From Spirosoma montaniterrae (GTDB lineage: Bacteria > Bacteroidota > Bacteroidia > Cytophagales > Spirosomataceae), in the NCBI RefSeq assembly GCF_001988955.1, contig NZ_CP014263.1, positions 4,620,001 to 4,684,000 of the forward strand: a stretch of DNA of 64,000 nt, given 5' to 3'. The notes beneath the pieces were generated by a model. It made no database searches, was not told the DNA's origin, and saw only the letters and a program-made list of their open reading frames with translations. This document shows, one piece after another, positions 34,103-42,983 of this stretch. The translations under genes were made by a program, and so were the position numbers. Within the stretch, counting starts at the first letter, position 1, and each line of letters begins with the position of its first letter.

Positions 34103-35611
34103 ATGCCCCAGTACGTAGCCGCCATTGACCAGGGTACAACCAGTACCCGCTGCATTGTTTTTAACCGGCAGGGACAGATTGTTTCGCTGGCCCAGAAAGA
34201 ACATAAACAGATTTACCCCCAACCGGGCTGGGTGGAACATAACCCCGAGGAAATCTGGAAAAATACGCTCGAAGTCATTGCGTTAGCCCGCATCAAAGGC
34301 AAACTATCGGTGCAGGACATTGCCGCCGTTGGCATCACCAATCAGCGCGAAACCACCGTTGTCTGGAACCGAAAAACGGGCAAAGCCTATCACAACGCTA
34401 TTGTTTGGCAGGATACCCGCACCGGCGAGTTAGTGAGCCAGTTTGCAGCCGCCGATGCATTGGGACAGGACCGTTTCCGCGAGAAAACCGGCCTGCCGCT
34501 GGCAACGTATTTCAGCGGACTGAAACTCAAATGGCTGTTAGACAACGTACCGGGCCTGCGCGACGATGCCGAACGGGGCGACGCGCTCTTTGGTAATATG
34601 GACACCTTCGTGGTCTGGAACCTGACAGGCGGGCCTCAGGGCGGGCTGCACCTGACCGACGTGACCAACGCCAGCCGGACGCAACTCATGAACCTGCACA
34701 CGCTCGGCTGGGACGATTCGCTGCTCGACGCCTTCACCATTCCGCGTGCTATGCTGCCGCAGATTCGGCCCAGCAGTCAGGTTTATGGTACGGTTACGTC
34801 GGAGGTGCTGCCGGGGGTTCCGGTGGCGGGTATTCTGGGCGATCAGCAGGCCGCGCTCGTCGGCCAAACCTGCTACGAACCGGGCATGGCAAAGAACACC
34901 TATGGCACGGGCTGTTTTCTGCTCATGAACACAGGTACCAAACTGCGCCCGTCAACCTGCGGACTGCTCACTACGGTAGCGTACCAGTTTGATAACCAAC
35001 CCGTTCATTACGCCCTTGAAGGCTCCGTTGCCATTGCGGGTGCGTTAGTACAATGGCTGCGCGACAACCTCGGCATCATTGAGAAAAGCACGGACATCGA
35101 CGCGCTGGCCCGGTCGGTAGACGACAACGGCGGGGCTTATTTTGTACCGGCGTTTTCGGGTCTGTACGCGCCCCACTGGAAAGCCGATGCGCGGGGCGTG
35201 ATTGCGGGTCTGACGCGCTTCGTAACCAAAGGCCATCTGGCGCGGGCCGTACTGGAAGCAACAGCCTACCAAACCGTCGACGTGGTGCGGGCAATGGAGC
35301 AGGACGCGGGCGTATCGTTGCGGTCGCTGCGGGTCGATGGCGGCATGGTTGTGAATGATCTGCTGATGCAGTTTCAGTCCGACATGCTGAATTGCCCGGT
35401 TATTCGCCCCCTCATTACCGAAACTACGGCCCTCGGCGCGGCCTACGCGGCTGGGCTGGCCGTTGGATTCTGGAACGGCTTCGACGACCTCCGCCAGAAC
35501 TGGGGCATCGCCAAAACGTATGAACCACACATGGAAGAAATCCAGCGCAGCAAATTGATGCGCGGCTGGCAAAAAGCCATCGAACGGTCATTTGGCTGGG
35601 AAGACCAATAG
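34103..35611 (+). CDS. glpK: Glycerol kinase
   Basis: The 502-aa product is GlpK of the FGGY family, which phosphorylates glycerol. It opens [20 protein letters not shown], the phosphate-binding start. The FGGY signature region lies around [14 protein letters not shown], the glycerol-binding NQRETTVVW is near residue 85, and the C-terminal ATP-binding [18 protein letters not shown] is intact. It follows the unknown AT-rich gene by 2 nt. Confidence 0.97.
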   Translation: MPQYVAAIDQGTTSTRCIVFNRQGQIVSLAQKEHKQIYPQPGWVEHNPEEIWKNTLEVIALARIKGKLSVQDIAAVGITNQRETTVVWNRKTGKAYHNAIVWQDTRTGELVSQFAAADALGQDRFREKTGLPLATYFSGLKLKWLLDNVPGLRDDAERGDALFGNMDTFVVWNLTGGPQGGLHLTDVTNASRTQLMNLHTLGWDDSLLDAFTIPRAMLPQIRPSSQVYGTVTSEVLPGVPVAGILGDQQAALVGQTCYEPGMAKNTYGTGCFLLMNTGTKLRPSTCGLLTTVAYQFDNQPVHYALEGSVAIAGALVQWLRDNLGIIEKSTDIDALARSVDDNGGAYFVPAFSGLYAPHWKADARGVIAGLTRFVTKGHLARAVLEATAYQTVDVVRAMEQDAGVSLRSLRVDGGMVVNDLLMQFQSDMLNCPVIRPLITETTALGAAYAAGLAVGFWNGFDDLRQNWGIAKTYEPHMEEIQRSKLMRGWQKAIERSFGWEDQ

Positions 35612-35616
35612 CTATT

Positions 35617-36297
35617 TCAATGTCGTTGGTTAGCCTGAAGCTGCCGCAACGACGCCAGATGCGCCAGTATGACCAGCGGCACCAGCACTGCCGGGAGCAG
35701 CACAAACGGAAAATACTGGAGCGCAATGTTCGGCTGCTCAAACGCAAACTGCTGCAAGGGCGTTGGGGCCGATAATAGACCGTTCACGGCAATAAAAATG
35801 ACCAAACCGAGACAAATGACGTTCCAGCCAATCAGCGCAGTTCGGCTCATGGACTTGCGAACGAAGGCGAAATAATAGACGATGGGGGCCGTTAGCCCAG
35901 ACAGTATGTCGAAGTTGCGGCCCTCGAACGTCATCAACTGCGGCACGGCCCGGTGTAGAAACAACCAGAACAGCACCAGTTCTACCAAAATGCGGATGCT
36001 ATGAAAGATTGTGAGCGTTGGGCGGTCTAATCGGTCAAGGAATCGGTGGCCCGCTTTGGTGGCAAACAGCGTTATCACGGTTAGCAACGGCGGTAGTATG
36101 ACCAGCCCGAAACGGGGCGAACCAGCGGGTGCTGCGGTGTAAAATCCCGACAGACTCAAGATAGCCTGTGCGACAATCCAGACTACAATAACCGCCAAAA
36201 AACGATTTGACCGGCCTGTGGCCCGATAAAACAGCATTACGGCAAGCAGCACCGTCACGCCGAACGTTATTGATACGTAATTGGGTAGAGATTCCAT
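35617..36297 (-). CDS. Predicted membrane protein of unknown function
   Basis: The 226-aa product has six or seven hydrophobic segments, with short charged loops (RATGRSNRF, FVRKSMSRT). There is no signal peptide other than the first helix and no recognised motif. It converges on glpK with a 5-nt gap, and it stands beside a Crp-type regulator gene on the same strand. No function can be given. Confidence 0.7.
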   Translation of the reverse strand: MESLPNYVSITFGVTVLLAVMLFYRATGRSNRFLAVIVVWIVAQAILSLSGFYTAAPAGSPRFGLVILPPLLTVITLFATKAGHRFLDRLDRPTLTIFHSIRILVELVLFWLFLHRAVPQLMTFEGRNFDILSGLTAPIVYYFAFVRKSMSRTALIGWNVICLGLVIFIAVNGLLSAPTPLQQFAFEQPNIALQYFPFVLLPAVLVPLVILAHLASLRQLQANQRH

Positions 36298-36378
36298 TGT
36301 GTGCGTGTAGTTAACGAGACAAAGGAACCGCTCCGCCAGAATTTTACGCTTGCCAAATGACAGGAAATACAGGCTCGA

Positions 36379-36963
36379 TTACGACTTTTTTGTTAGTTCA
36401 CGCCGGATGCGGCTCAGCGACGTGTCGGTAACGCCGAGATACGACGCAATATGTTTGACCGGAACGTGTTGAATCAACTCCGGGCTACCTGTCATGAGTG
36501 CCACATACCGTTCTTCGGCAGTTTGGGTAATCATCGACAGCGTTCGCTGTTTAAAGGCCGCAAACTCTTTCACCAGCATTGCCCGGCCAAATTCCCGAAA
36601 ATCGGGTATGGTATGAAAAAGCCTGTTCACCTGTTCAAAAGAGATGCTGTACCCCTCGCAGTCGGTCAATGTCTGAAGCGTTTCGAGAGACGGCGTTCGG
36701 GTGAAAAACGAGGCTACCTCAATGACCATGCTGTTTGGCCCATATAGCCCTGTTGTTACTTCATCGCCTTCGCGGTTGTGCGTAAAAGCCCGTATCACGC
36801 CTTTGGTCAAAAATAGATACTCATTATTTGTGCCGCCTGTTTGGAGCAAACACATATGCTTCCTGTAGTGGCAGGCTGTAAATTCTGTTAAGACACGAGT
36901 TAACGTTTCGCCACCGATAGGTCTGATAGCTTCTATGTAATGAGCCAGTGGTTCTTTCTCCAT
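36379..36963 (-). CDS. Crp/Fnr-family transcriptional regulator
   Basis: The 194-aa product has an N-terminal cyclic-nucleotide-binding-type domain (about 25-120) with EYLFLTKGVIRAF and GPNSMVIEVASFF. The C-terminal winged helix contains IQHVPVKHIASYLGVTDTSLSRIRREL, the recognition helix. The cNMP pocket Arg-Ser pattern is not clear, so the ligand may be different. It belongs to the Bacteroidota Crp-like group that often regulates a neighbouring gene, possibly the membrane protein gene downstream or the divergent SDR. Confidence 0.88.
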   Translation of the reverse strand: MEKEPLAHYIEAIRPIGGETLTRVLTEFTACHYRKHMCLLQTGGTNNEYLFLTKGVIRAFTHNREGDEVTTGLYGPNSMVIEVASFFTRTPSLETLQTLTDCEGYSISFEQVNRLFHTIPDFREFGRAMLVKEFAAFKQRTLSMITQTAEERYVALMTGSPELIQHVPVKHIASYLGVTDTSLSRIRRELTKKS

Positions 36964-37074
36964 TTGTGTCGTGTCTGTCTTTAGTTGCCGAGCGGGCTTC
37001 TGCCGTAATTCATAAATAGTCGTAAAATAACGCTATTTTGGGCGCATCTTTTTCTGTGAACTGTATTTATCTTC

Positions 37075-37854
37075 ATGTCAAACTTTGTAAACCAGATTGC
37101 GTTTGTCACTGGCGCAGGTTCGGGTATTGGCCGGGCTACGGCACTGGCGTTTTCAAGAGCAGGCGCACGAGTCGTGGTAGCCGACATTAACGAAACCAAC
37201 GGGCAGGAAACCACCGAACTGATTCAACAGGCCGGGGGCGACGCGTTTTTTGTGGCCTGTGACGTGGCTCAACCCGCACAGATTGAGGCTGCTATTCAAC
37301 AGACCGTAGCCGCTTACGGGCGTTTAGACATCGGCATCAACAACGCGGGCATCGGCGGCAGGTTTGGGCGGCTCCTCGACCAAACGCAGGAGGATTTCGA
37401 TCAGATGATGGCCGTAAACGTAGGCAGCGTTTTCTACGGTATGCAGTACCAGATTCGGCAAATGCTGACGCAGGATCAGCCCGGCGACCATCCAGTCCGG
37501 GGCAAAATCGTGAACGTTTCCAGCATTGCGGGTGTGCGCGGAATGCCAATGGGTGCCCCCTACAGTGCCTCGAAACATGCCGTACTGGGCCTGACAAAAA
37601 CCGTTGCGCTCGAATACGCCAAACAGGGCATACGGGTAAATGCCATTTGTCCGGTCTACACCCACTCGACTATGGTTGACGACCTGATTAACAAGGCTCC
37701 CGGTATGGAAGACCGAATGCGGAAAATGATTCCGATAGGTCGTTTCGGCGAACCCGACGACATTGCACAAGCCATTTTGTGGCTCTGCGCCGACGAAAAC
37801 GCCTTCTGTACCGGCCAGGCTATTCAACTGGATGGCGGCTTCACGGCAGGGTGA
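37075..37854 (+). CDS. Short-chain dehydrogenase/reductase
   Basis: The 259-aa product is a classical SDR: the NAD(P)-binding TGAGSGIGRATALAFSRAG near residues 11-29, NNAGIGG at about 90, the catalytic Ser in VSSIAGV, Tyr-x-x-x-Lys as YSASK at about 160-165, and the terminal LDGGFTAG. The Asp in VVADINETN points to NAD preference. The substrate is not shown. It runs up to the toxin gene, which converges 0 nt away. Confidence 0.92.
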   Translation: MSNFVNQIAFVTGAGSGIGRATALAFSRAGARVVVADINETNGQETTELIQQAGGDAFFVACDVAQPAQIEAAIQQTVAAYGRLDIGINNAGIGGRFGRLLDQTQEDFDQMMAVNVGSVFYGMQYQIRQMLTQDQPGDHPVRGKIVNVSSIAGVRGMPMGAPYSASKHAVLGLTKTVALEYAKQGIRVNAICPVYTHSTMVDDLINKAPGMEDRMRKMIPIGRFGEPDDIAQAILWLCADENAFCTGQAIQLDGGFTAG

Positions 37855-38157
37855 CTAACTAAAAAGGGAGTTAAGTGAAAGAGGGTGTGCGCTATGGTAC
37901 ACAGTCAGCATACGGATTCTATTGTTGCTAACAATCTGATAAACAATGCGGTATTGCTTGTAGATGAGTTCACGGACTTTAGGACTTTCAACCTCCGGCA
38001 CCATACGCCCCATTTCAGGGAAGTTGCGAAGGAGATCAGCTTTCTCGAATATTTTTTCGACAAAAGTTTCAGCTAATGGTTTTGAATATTGTGATAAGTA
38101 CTCTGCTATGTTGTCAATGTCATCAACGATTTGATTCGACCAGTCTAACGTAACCAC
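37855..38157 (-). CDS. RelE/ParE-superfamily toxin
   Basis: The 100-aa product matches the ParE/RelE toxin family: an N-terminal helical hairpin (SNQIVDDIDNIAEYLSQYSK), FPEMGRMVPEV, the basic strand VRELIYKQYRIVYQIVSNN, and the C-terminal TVYHSAHPL. ParE poisons gyrase, while RelE cuts mRNA; the sequence does not decide. The upstream small antitoxin gene overlaps it by 13 nt, and SDR converges on it. A type II toxin-antitoxin unit. Confidence 0.85.
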   Translation of the reverse strand: MVTLDWSNQIVDDIDNIAEYLSQYSKPLAETFVEKIFEKADLLRNFPEMGRMVPEVESPKVRELIYKQYRIVYQIVSNNRIRMLTVYHSAHPLSLNSLFS

Positions 38158-38327
38158 TTCGCTAATTTTCCTTTAAGTTCTTCCGTTGTATAAACTTCGC
38201 CCCGCTCCCCCTGGGCAATACCGTTTTCGACTTTTTGAACAAAAATCAAACGTTCTACTAAATCATCAATGGAGAATTCAGTTGGAAAGTCTCTTATGCT
38301 TTCCAACAACTTTTCTTTTGTTAACAT
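38145..38327 (-). CDS. Small antitoxin of the ParE-like toxin
   Basis: I start at ATG 38327, giving 60 aa (MLTKEKLLESIRDFPTEF). The protein is all-helical by look, acidic in the middle, and ends ELKGKLAKWLR. This matches the short antitoxins often seen upstream of Bacteroidota ParE genes, made of a helix-rich toxin-binding part; no DNA-binding domain is evident. Overlap of 13 nt with the toxin gene supports coupling. Confidence 0.75.
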   Translation of the reverse strand: MLTKEKLLESIRDFPTEFSIDDLVERLIFVQKVENGIAQGERGEVYTTEELKGKLAKWLR

Positions 38328-38371
38328 AGCTAACGTGTTTTTTGGTAAATATAACAAATAATAAGCACTGC

Positions 38372-40165
38372 ATGGCAACACAATTCTATTCGCCCCGCGA
38401 CCTGCGATTCCAGCTTTACGAGGTGCTGAACGCCGAGCGACTGACGAAATTCGACTATTTCCGCGACCATGACCGCGAATCGTTCGACATGGTGCTCGAC
38501 GCAGCCCGGCAAATCAGCGAAACAGTGCTGAAGCCGCTGCTCACGGTAATGGACCGCAACGAACCACAACTCGTAGCTGGCAAAATCCGGGTCCACCCGC
38601 AGATGCGCTCCATCATTAAAAAATTTGGTGATGATGGCTGGATCAACGCGCCCTTTCGCTACGACGAAGGCGGGCAGCAACTCCCGGCCACTATCATGAA
38701 TGCCGCTACGTTTATCTTCGGCGCGGCCAACTACTCATCGAGCGTATTTCCGTTTCTGACCACCGGCGCGGCCAATCTGCTCCGTAGCTTCGGTTCCGCC
38801 GAACTTATCGACCGCTTTACACCGAAAATGTATGCCGGTCAATGGCAGGGTACAATGGCCCTGACCGAACCCGATGCCGGTTCATCGCTGTCGGACATTA
38901 CCACAACCGCCGAACCCACCGATACGCCGGGCACGTATCAGATTCGGGGCCAGAAAATTTACATCTCGGCGGGCGACCACGATGCCGTTGAAAACGTGGT
39001 GCATCTGATGCTGGCGAAAATTAAAGGTGGCCCAGCAGGAGCAAAGGGCATTTCATTGTTTGCTGTGCCGCAACAGCGCGAGGAAAACGGTCAACTTGTT
39101 GATAATGATGTGTTGACGGCGGGGGTGTATCATAAGATGGGCTACAAAGGTGCGCCCATTGCTCACCTCATGGTTGGCTCGAACGGCGGGACTATTGGGT
39201 ATTTGGTGGGCGAACCGCATCAGGGCCTGCGCTACATGTTTCAGATGATGAACGAAGCCCGCGTGGGCGTGGGCATGAACGCCGTTTCAATTGGTACGGC
39301 GGCCTATTACGCGTCGCTCGAATACGCCCGCGAACGTCCGCAGGGTCGGCCTGTTTCCGAAAAAGACCCAACCCGCCCACAAGTGCCTATCATTCGCCAT
39401 GCCGATGTGAAACGGATGCTGTTGTTTCAGAAATCGGTGCTGGAAGGGTCGTTGAGTTTGCTACTCTATTGTTCCTATCTGGCCGATTTGTCGCACGTAG
39501 CTGACGGAGATGAAAAAGCCAACGCGGCTCTCTTGCTCGATTTGCTGACACCCGTTGCCAAATCGTACCCGTCGGAGATGGGGTGCCTGACCACGAGCGC
39601 GGCTGTGCAGGTTCTGGGCGGGGCAGGCTACACCACTGATTTTCCGGTCGAGCAGTTTTACCGCGAAGCCCGTATCCATCCCATTCATGAAGGCACAACC
39701 GGCATTCATGGGCTGGATTTATTAGGTCGGAAAGTGACGTTGCAGGGCGGAAAAGGCGTTCAACTGTTGCTGGCCGAGATAGAGCGAACGCTGGTTGACG
39801 CCCGGCCATACGCTGACCTGCAACCATTAGCCGATCAGCTTACGGCTGCATTAGGCAAACTTGATGCCGTTACGAAGCACCTGCTCAGCCTGGCCCCTTC
39901 TGACACAGAAGCATTTCTGGCCGACGCGACGCTGTACCTCGAATTGTTCGGGATAATTACTATTGCCTGGCAGTGGCTCCGGCAGGCAACGGTCGCGCAG
40001 AAGAATTTACCGGCTGCTGCTGGCGACGACGTTAACTTCTATCAGGGCAAGCTAATGACCGCCCGGTATTTTTACGAATACGAGTTAGTGAAAGTCTATT
40101 CGTTAGCCCGAAGGCTCCAAGCCACCGACCGGGTTACTTTAGCGATGAAAGGCGAGTGGTTCTGA
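38372..40165 (+). CDS. Acyl-CoA dehydrogenase with extended C-terminus (DmdC-like)
   Basis: I use ATG 38372 (MATQFYSPRDLRFQLYEVL). The 597-aa flavoprotein is a long acyl-CoA dehydrogenase: MALTEPDAGSSLSD near residue 165, DHDAVENVVH, and the C-terminal catalytic-Glu region YREARIHPIHEGTTGIHG. The extra C-terminal domain fits the long family of fatty-acid or 3-methylmercaptopropionyl-CoA dehydrogenases. It oxidises an acyl-CoA with FAD, passing electrons to ETF. The true substrate is not evident. It diverges from the toxin-antitoxin unit. Confidence 0.9.
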   Translation: MATQFYSPRDLRFQLYEVLNAERLTKFDYFRDHDRESFDMVLDAARQISETVLKPLLTVMDRNEPQLVAGKIRVHPQMRSIIKKFGDDGWINAPFRYDEGGQQLPATIMNAATFIFGAANYSSSVFPFLTTGAANLLRSFGSAELIDRFTPKMYAGQWQGTMALTEPDAGSSLSDITTTAEPTDTPGTYQIRGQKIYISAGDHDAVENVVHLMLAKIKGGPAGAKGISLFAVPQQREENGQLVDNDVLTAGVYHKMGYKGAPIAHLMVGSNGGTIGYLVGEPHQGLRYMFQMMNEARVGVGMNAVSIGTAAYYASLEYARERPQGRPVSEKDPTRPQVPIIRHADVKRMLLFQKSVLEGSLSLLLYCSYLADLSHVADGDEKANAALLLDLLTPVAKSYPSEMGCLTTSAAVQVLGGAGYTTDFPVEQFYREARIHPIHEGTTGIHGLDLLGRKVTLQGGKGVQLLLAEIERTLVDARPYADLQPLADQLTAALGKLDAVTKHLLSLAPSDTEAFLADATLYLELFGIITIAWQWLRQATVAQKNLPAAAGDDVNFYQGKLMTARYFYEYELVKVYSLARRLQATDRVTLAMKGEWF

Positions 40166-40173
40166 TGCAGAAC

Positions 40174-40587
40174 TCACTGGCTTGCCAGCCATTCATCTTC
40201 TTTGTCCCGCATGACATCGGCTTCGTCGTCCGTTTTGTCGCCGTAGCCGCAGAGGTGTAGCAGGCCGTGGGCCAGCACCCGGCGCATTTCCTGCTCTGCC
40301 GACACGCCGAGATGCAATGCATTGTCAGCTACCCGGTCAACGCTGATAAAAATATCGCCTTCAATCAGACGCTCGGTTTCCGAATTGTCGAAGGTGATAA
40401 TATCCGTGTAATAATCGTGCTGAAGGTGGTCGCGATTTACCTGGAGCAGGTAATCGTCTGAGCAGAAAATGTAGTTCAGCTCACCTACAGCATAACCTTC
40501 TGCGTTGGCCTGTCGTTTAAGCCATTGGCGCGTCGCCTGTTTCTGCGGCAGCTTGTAGTCAACGTCTTCGTTAAAGAATCGAATCAT
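40174..40587 (-). CDS. ybeY: Endoribonuclease YbeY
   Basis: The 137-aa product is YbeY, the zinc-dependent single-strand RNase involved in 16S rRNA maturation and ribosome quality control. The metal-binding pattern HxxxHxxGYxH appears as HGLLHLCGYGDKT with a modified last ligand, close to the C-terminus, and MRDKEDEWL follows. The family start FNEDVDYKLPQ is also typical. It diverges from the MDR gene with a 17-nt gap. Confidence 0.93.
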   Translation of the reverse strand: MIRFFNEDVDYKLPQKQATRQWLKRQANAEGYAVGELNYIFCSDDYLLQVNRDHLQHDYYTDIITFDNSETERLIEGDIFISVDRVADNALHLGVSAEQEMRRVLAHGLLHLCGYGDKTDDEADVMRDKEDEWLASQ

Positions 40588-40592
40588 ATCGG

Positions 40593-40600
40593 CAAAAATA
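40593..40600 (-). promoter_or_regulatory. Putative -7 box of ybeY, leaderless-type
   Basis: The minus strand reads TATTTTTG, an exact TAnnTTTG, 5 nt before the ybeY ATG at 40587. Confidence 0.4.
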
Positions 40601-40604
40601 GTTT

Positions 40605-41651
40605 ATGAACGCCATTCAACTCACCGAATTACACCAGCCGGTTAAACTCACCGAGGTGCCAACGCCAACGCCCGGCCCCGGCGAGGTACTTATCAAGTTG
40701 CGGGCTGCGGCCCTGAACCACCGCGACGTGTTTATCCAGAAAGGACTGTATCCGGGCATTAAACTACCCGTTATTCTCGGTTCTGATGGCGCAGGCATCG
40801 TGGCCGAGGTTGGCACGGGTGTTGATCCGGTCTGGCGCGGGCAGGAGGTCGTCATCAACTGTTCGCTAAACTGGGGGTCGAACCCGGCGTTTTACGGCCC
40901 TGATTTCCAGATTCTTGGAATGCCTGCTAACGGTACGTTTGCCGAGTGCATTTCGGTTCCGGCAAACTATATCCACCACAAACCGGCGCATCTGTCGTTC
41001 GAGCAGGCGGCTGCGTTGCCGCTGGCGGGCCTGACTGCCTGGCGTGCGCTCATGACGCGGGCAGGGCTACACACCAGCGGACATCGCAGCCGGGAACGAG
41101 TGCTGATAACGGGCATCGGCGGAGGAGCGGCCCTGTTTGCGTTACAGTTTGCCGTGGCAGCAGGAGCCGAAGTCTGGGTGACGTCGGGTTCAGATGAAAA
41201 GATTGAACGGGCCAAAACGCTGGGTGCTGCAGGTGGCGTCAACTACCGCGAACCCGATTGGCTGAAAACACTGATGGCTCAGGCAAGTGGAGGCAAAACG
41301 GAGCATCCACTCCGGGGCTATTTCGATGTCATTATCGACAGCGCGGGCGGACCGGGTTTTGCCAAACTCATCGACGCAGCCGCGCCGGGCGGACGGATTG
41401 CGTTTTTCGGTGGCACAGCCGGTAACATCACCGATATTATTCCGGCGAAAGCGTTTTTCAAGCAACTTACGCTGTTGGGTTCGACCATGGGGACCGAAGC
41501 CGAATTCGGGAGTATGCTTGCCTTCGTTTCGGAGAAGAAAATCAGGCCGGTTCTTGACGAGATACTACCGCTGGCAGAAGCCGAACAGGCGTTTCGGCAC
41601 ATGGATGATGGGAAACAGTTTGGCAAAATAGTGCTGGCAATAAATGGCTGA
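40605..41651 (+). CDS. Zinc-type/MDR alcohol dehydrogenase-like oxidoreductase
   Basis: The 348-aa product is a medium-chain dehydrogenase: PTPGPGEVLIKLRAAALNHRD at the start, ILGSDGAGIVAEVG, and the coenzyme-binding VLITGIGGGAALFALQFAV (about 165-185). The usual catalytic-zinc Cys is not evident at the DGAGIVAEV position, and the structural-zinc cysteines are also missing. It may be a zinc-less quinone reductase-like enzyme. Substrate unknown. It ends just before the DnaA-box cluster upstream of bioF. Confidence 0.85.
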   Translation: MNAIQLTELHQPVKLTEVPTPTPGPGEVLIKLRAAALNHRDVFIQKGLYPGIKLPVILGSDGAGIVAEVGTGVDPVWRGQEVVINCSLNWGSNPAFYGPDFQILGMPANGTFAECISVPANYIHHKPAHLSFEQAAALPLAGLTAWRALMTRAGLHTSGHRSRERVLITGIGGGAALFALQFAVAAGAEVWVTSGSDEKIERAKTLGAAGGVNYREPDWLKTLMAQASGGKTEHPLRGYFDVIIDSAGGPGFAKLIDAAAPGGRIAFFGGTAGNITDIIPAKAFFKQLTLLGSTMGTEAEFGSMLAFVSEKKIRPVLDEILPLAEAEQAFRHMDDGKQFGKIVLAING

Positions 41652-41655
41652 CGGG

Positions 41656-41700
41656 TACTTATCCACAATCTGTGTGTGGATAAGTATAGGGTTATTCACA
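41656..41700. promoter_or_regulatory. DnaA-box-like cluster with inverted repeat
   Basis: Three 9-mers lie within 42 bp: TTATCCACA (41659-41667), its reverse complement TGTGGATAA (41675-41683), and TTATTCACA (41692-41700). The first two are perfect DnaA boxes by the E. coli consensus and form part of 12-bp inverted arms (41656-41667, 41675-41686). The stem could instead be a terminator of the preceding gene, although it lacks a T run. With only 109 bp between genes, it is too short for a full origin. Confidence 0.5.
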
Positions 41701-41748
41701 TTTTGTTGAAAGTTCCTTCGTCAAAACGACCAACCGGGTCGTTCGTTT

Positions 41749-41756
41749 TACCTTTG
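41749..41756 (+). promoter_or_regulatory. Putative -7 box of bioF, leaderless-type, with palindrome upstream
   Basis: TACCTTTG matches TAnnTTTG and ends 4 nt before the bioF ATG. Between the DnaA-like boxes and this box lies the palindrome AACGACC-N5-GGTCGTT (41725-41743), a possible operator. It does not resemble the usual BirA site. No good -33 TTG was seen. Confidence 0.4.
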
Positions 41757-41760
41757 CCCC

Positions 41761-42933
41761 ATGACGAGCACAACTACGAGCGTAACGGATATACTGCAAC
41801 GGCGCATGGCCGAACGAACGGCATCGGGTTTGCTACGCCAGTTACGAACGGCAGAAGGAATGGTCGATTTTTGCTCGAACGACTATCTGGGCTTTGCCCG
41901 TTCGCCCGAACTGCGCGAAGCCATTCAACAGGCCGATCTGGCTTTTGACAAGCTGAAAACGGGCGCAACTGGTTCGCGGCTGCTGGCCGGACAAACTACC
42001 CTGGCCGAAGCAATTGAGTTAGATCTGGCTCAGTTTTATCGAACCGAAACGGCCCTGCTATTCAACGCTGGTTACGATGCCAACCTCGGTTTGCTGGCCT
42101 GCCTGCCACAACGGGGCGACGTGCTGCTGACCGACGAACTCGTTCATGCCAGCATGATCGATGGCGCACGGCTGTGCTATGCCAACCGCCAACGTTTCCG
42201 CCATAACGACCTGGCCGATCTGGAAGAAAAACTTCGCGATGCGTTTTTATCGACTGGCGGTCAGGTGTTTGTAGCGGTCGAGTCGCTGTATTCGATGGAT
42301 GGCGACACGGCCCCGCTGACTGCCCTCTGCGACCTCTGTGACCGCTACGGGGCCGCGCTGCTCGTGGATGAGGCCCATGCAACGGGCGTGTATGGTCCCA
42401 ACGGTGAGGGTCTCGTTGTGGCAATGGGCCTGCAAGAGCGCGTACTGGCGCGTGTACATACGTTTGGCAAGGCATTAGGCGTACACGGTGCGGCTGTGGC
42501 TGGCCCGGCAATCCTGCGCGATTACCTCATCAATTTTGCCCGCCCGTTCATTTATTCGACTGCGTTGCCCCCTCATAGCCTGCTGGCAATTCGGAGTGCT
42601 CATCAACACCTGCAAACGCAGCCGACGAATCGGCAGCGGCTACAGCAGCGAATTGCTCATTTTCGGCAACAGGTAGCCACGCTGTTACCCAACACGATCT
42701 GGACAAACAGCATCTCGCCCATTCAGTGCCTGATTGTGCCGGGCAACGATGCGGCCCGCGCCGTGGCAACGCATTGTCAGCAAGATGGTTTCGATGTGCG
42801 GGCCATTCTCAGCCCAACGGTAGCAGCGGGTCAGGAGCGGCTGCGTATTTGCCTGCACGCCTTCAACTCGGAGGAAGAAATAGTAAGGCTGGTCGACAGG
42901 CTGGCCCAAACAGGCACCCGGCTGTTTGCATGA
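41761..42933 (+). CDS. bioF: 8-amino-7-oxononanoate synthase
   Basis: The 390-aa product is BioF, the PLP-dependent enzyme joining pimeloyl and alanine in biotin synthesis. Key features are FCSNDYLGFARSPELREA, TGATGSRLLAG, DEAHATGVYGPNGEG, and the PLP-lysine region VHTFGKALGVHGAAVAG. Length is normal. It overlaps nothing, but its last codons form one arm of a 23-bp inverted repeat. bioD follows; bioA, bioB and bioC are not in the window. Confidence 0.95.
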   Translation: MTSTTTSVTDILQRRMAERTASGLLRQLRTAEGMVDFCSNDYLGFARSPELREAIQQADLAFDKLKTGATGSRLLAGQTTLAEAIELDLAQFYRTETALLFNAGYDANLGLLACLPQRGDVLLTDELVHASMIDGARLCYANRQRFRHNDLADLEEKLRDAFLSTGGQVFVAVESLYSMDGDTAPLTALCDLCDRYGAALLVDEAHATGVYGPNGEGLVVAMGLQERVLARVHTFGKALGVHGAAVAGPAILRDYLINFARPFIYSTALPPHSLLAIRSAHQHLQTQPTNRQRLQQRIAHFRQQVATLLPNTIWTNSISPIQCLIVPGNDAARAVATHCQQDGFDVRAILSPTVAAGQERLRICLHAFNSEEEIVRLVDRLAQTGTRLFA

Positions 42934-42972
42934 ACGAATTTATCTTACCCAAACAGCCGGGTGCCTGTTTGG
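42906..42972 (+). repeat. 23-bp perfect inverted repeat between bioF and bioD
   Basis: Arms 42906-42928 and 42950-42972 are exact reverse complements around a 21-nt loop that holds the bioF stop codon and an in-frame ATG of the bioD frame (42930). The left arm encodes the bioF C-terminus. There is no T run, so it may be a transcript stabiliser, attenuator or translation block. Confidence 0.8.
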
Positions 42973-42983
42973 ACCTATTACCA

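Noticed and set aside
41652..41760. Replication origin near the DnaA-like boxes
   Set aside because: The intergenic space is only about 109 bp, with no AT-rich unwinding region and no dnaA, dnaN or gyrB nearby. I keep it only as a DnaA-box-like cluster.
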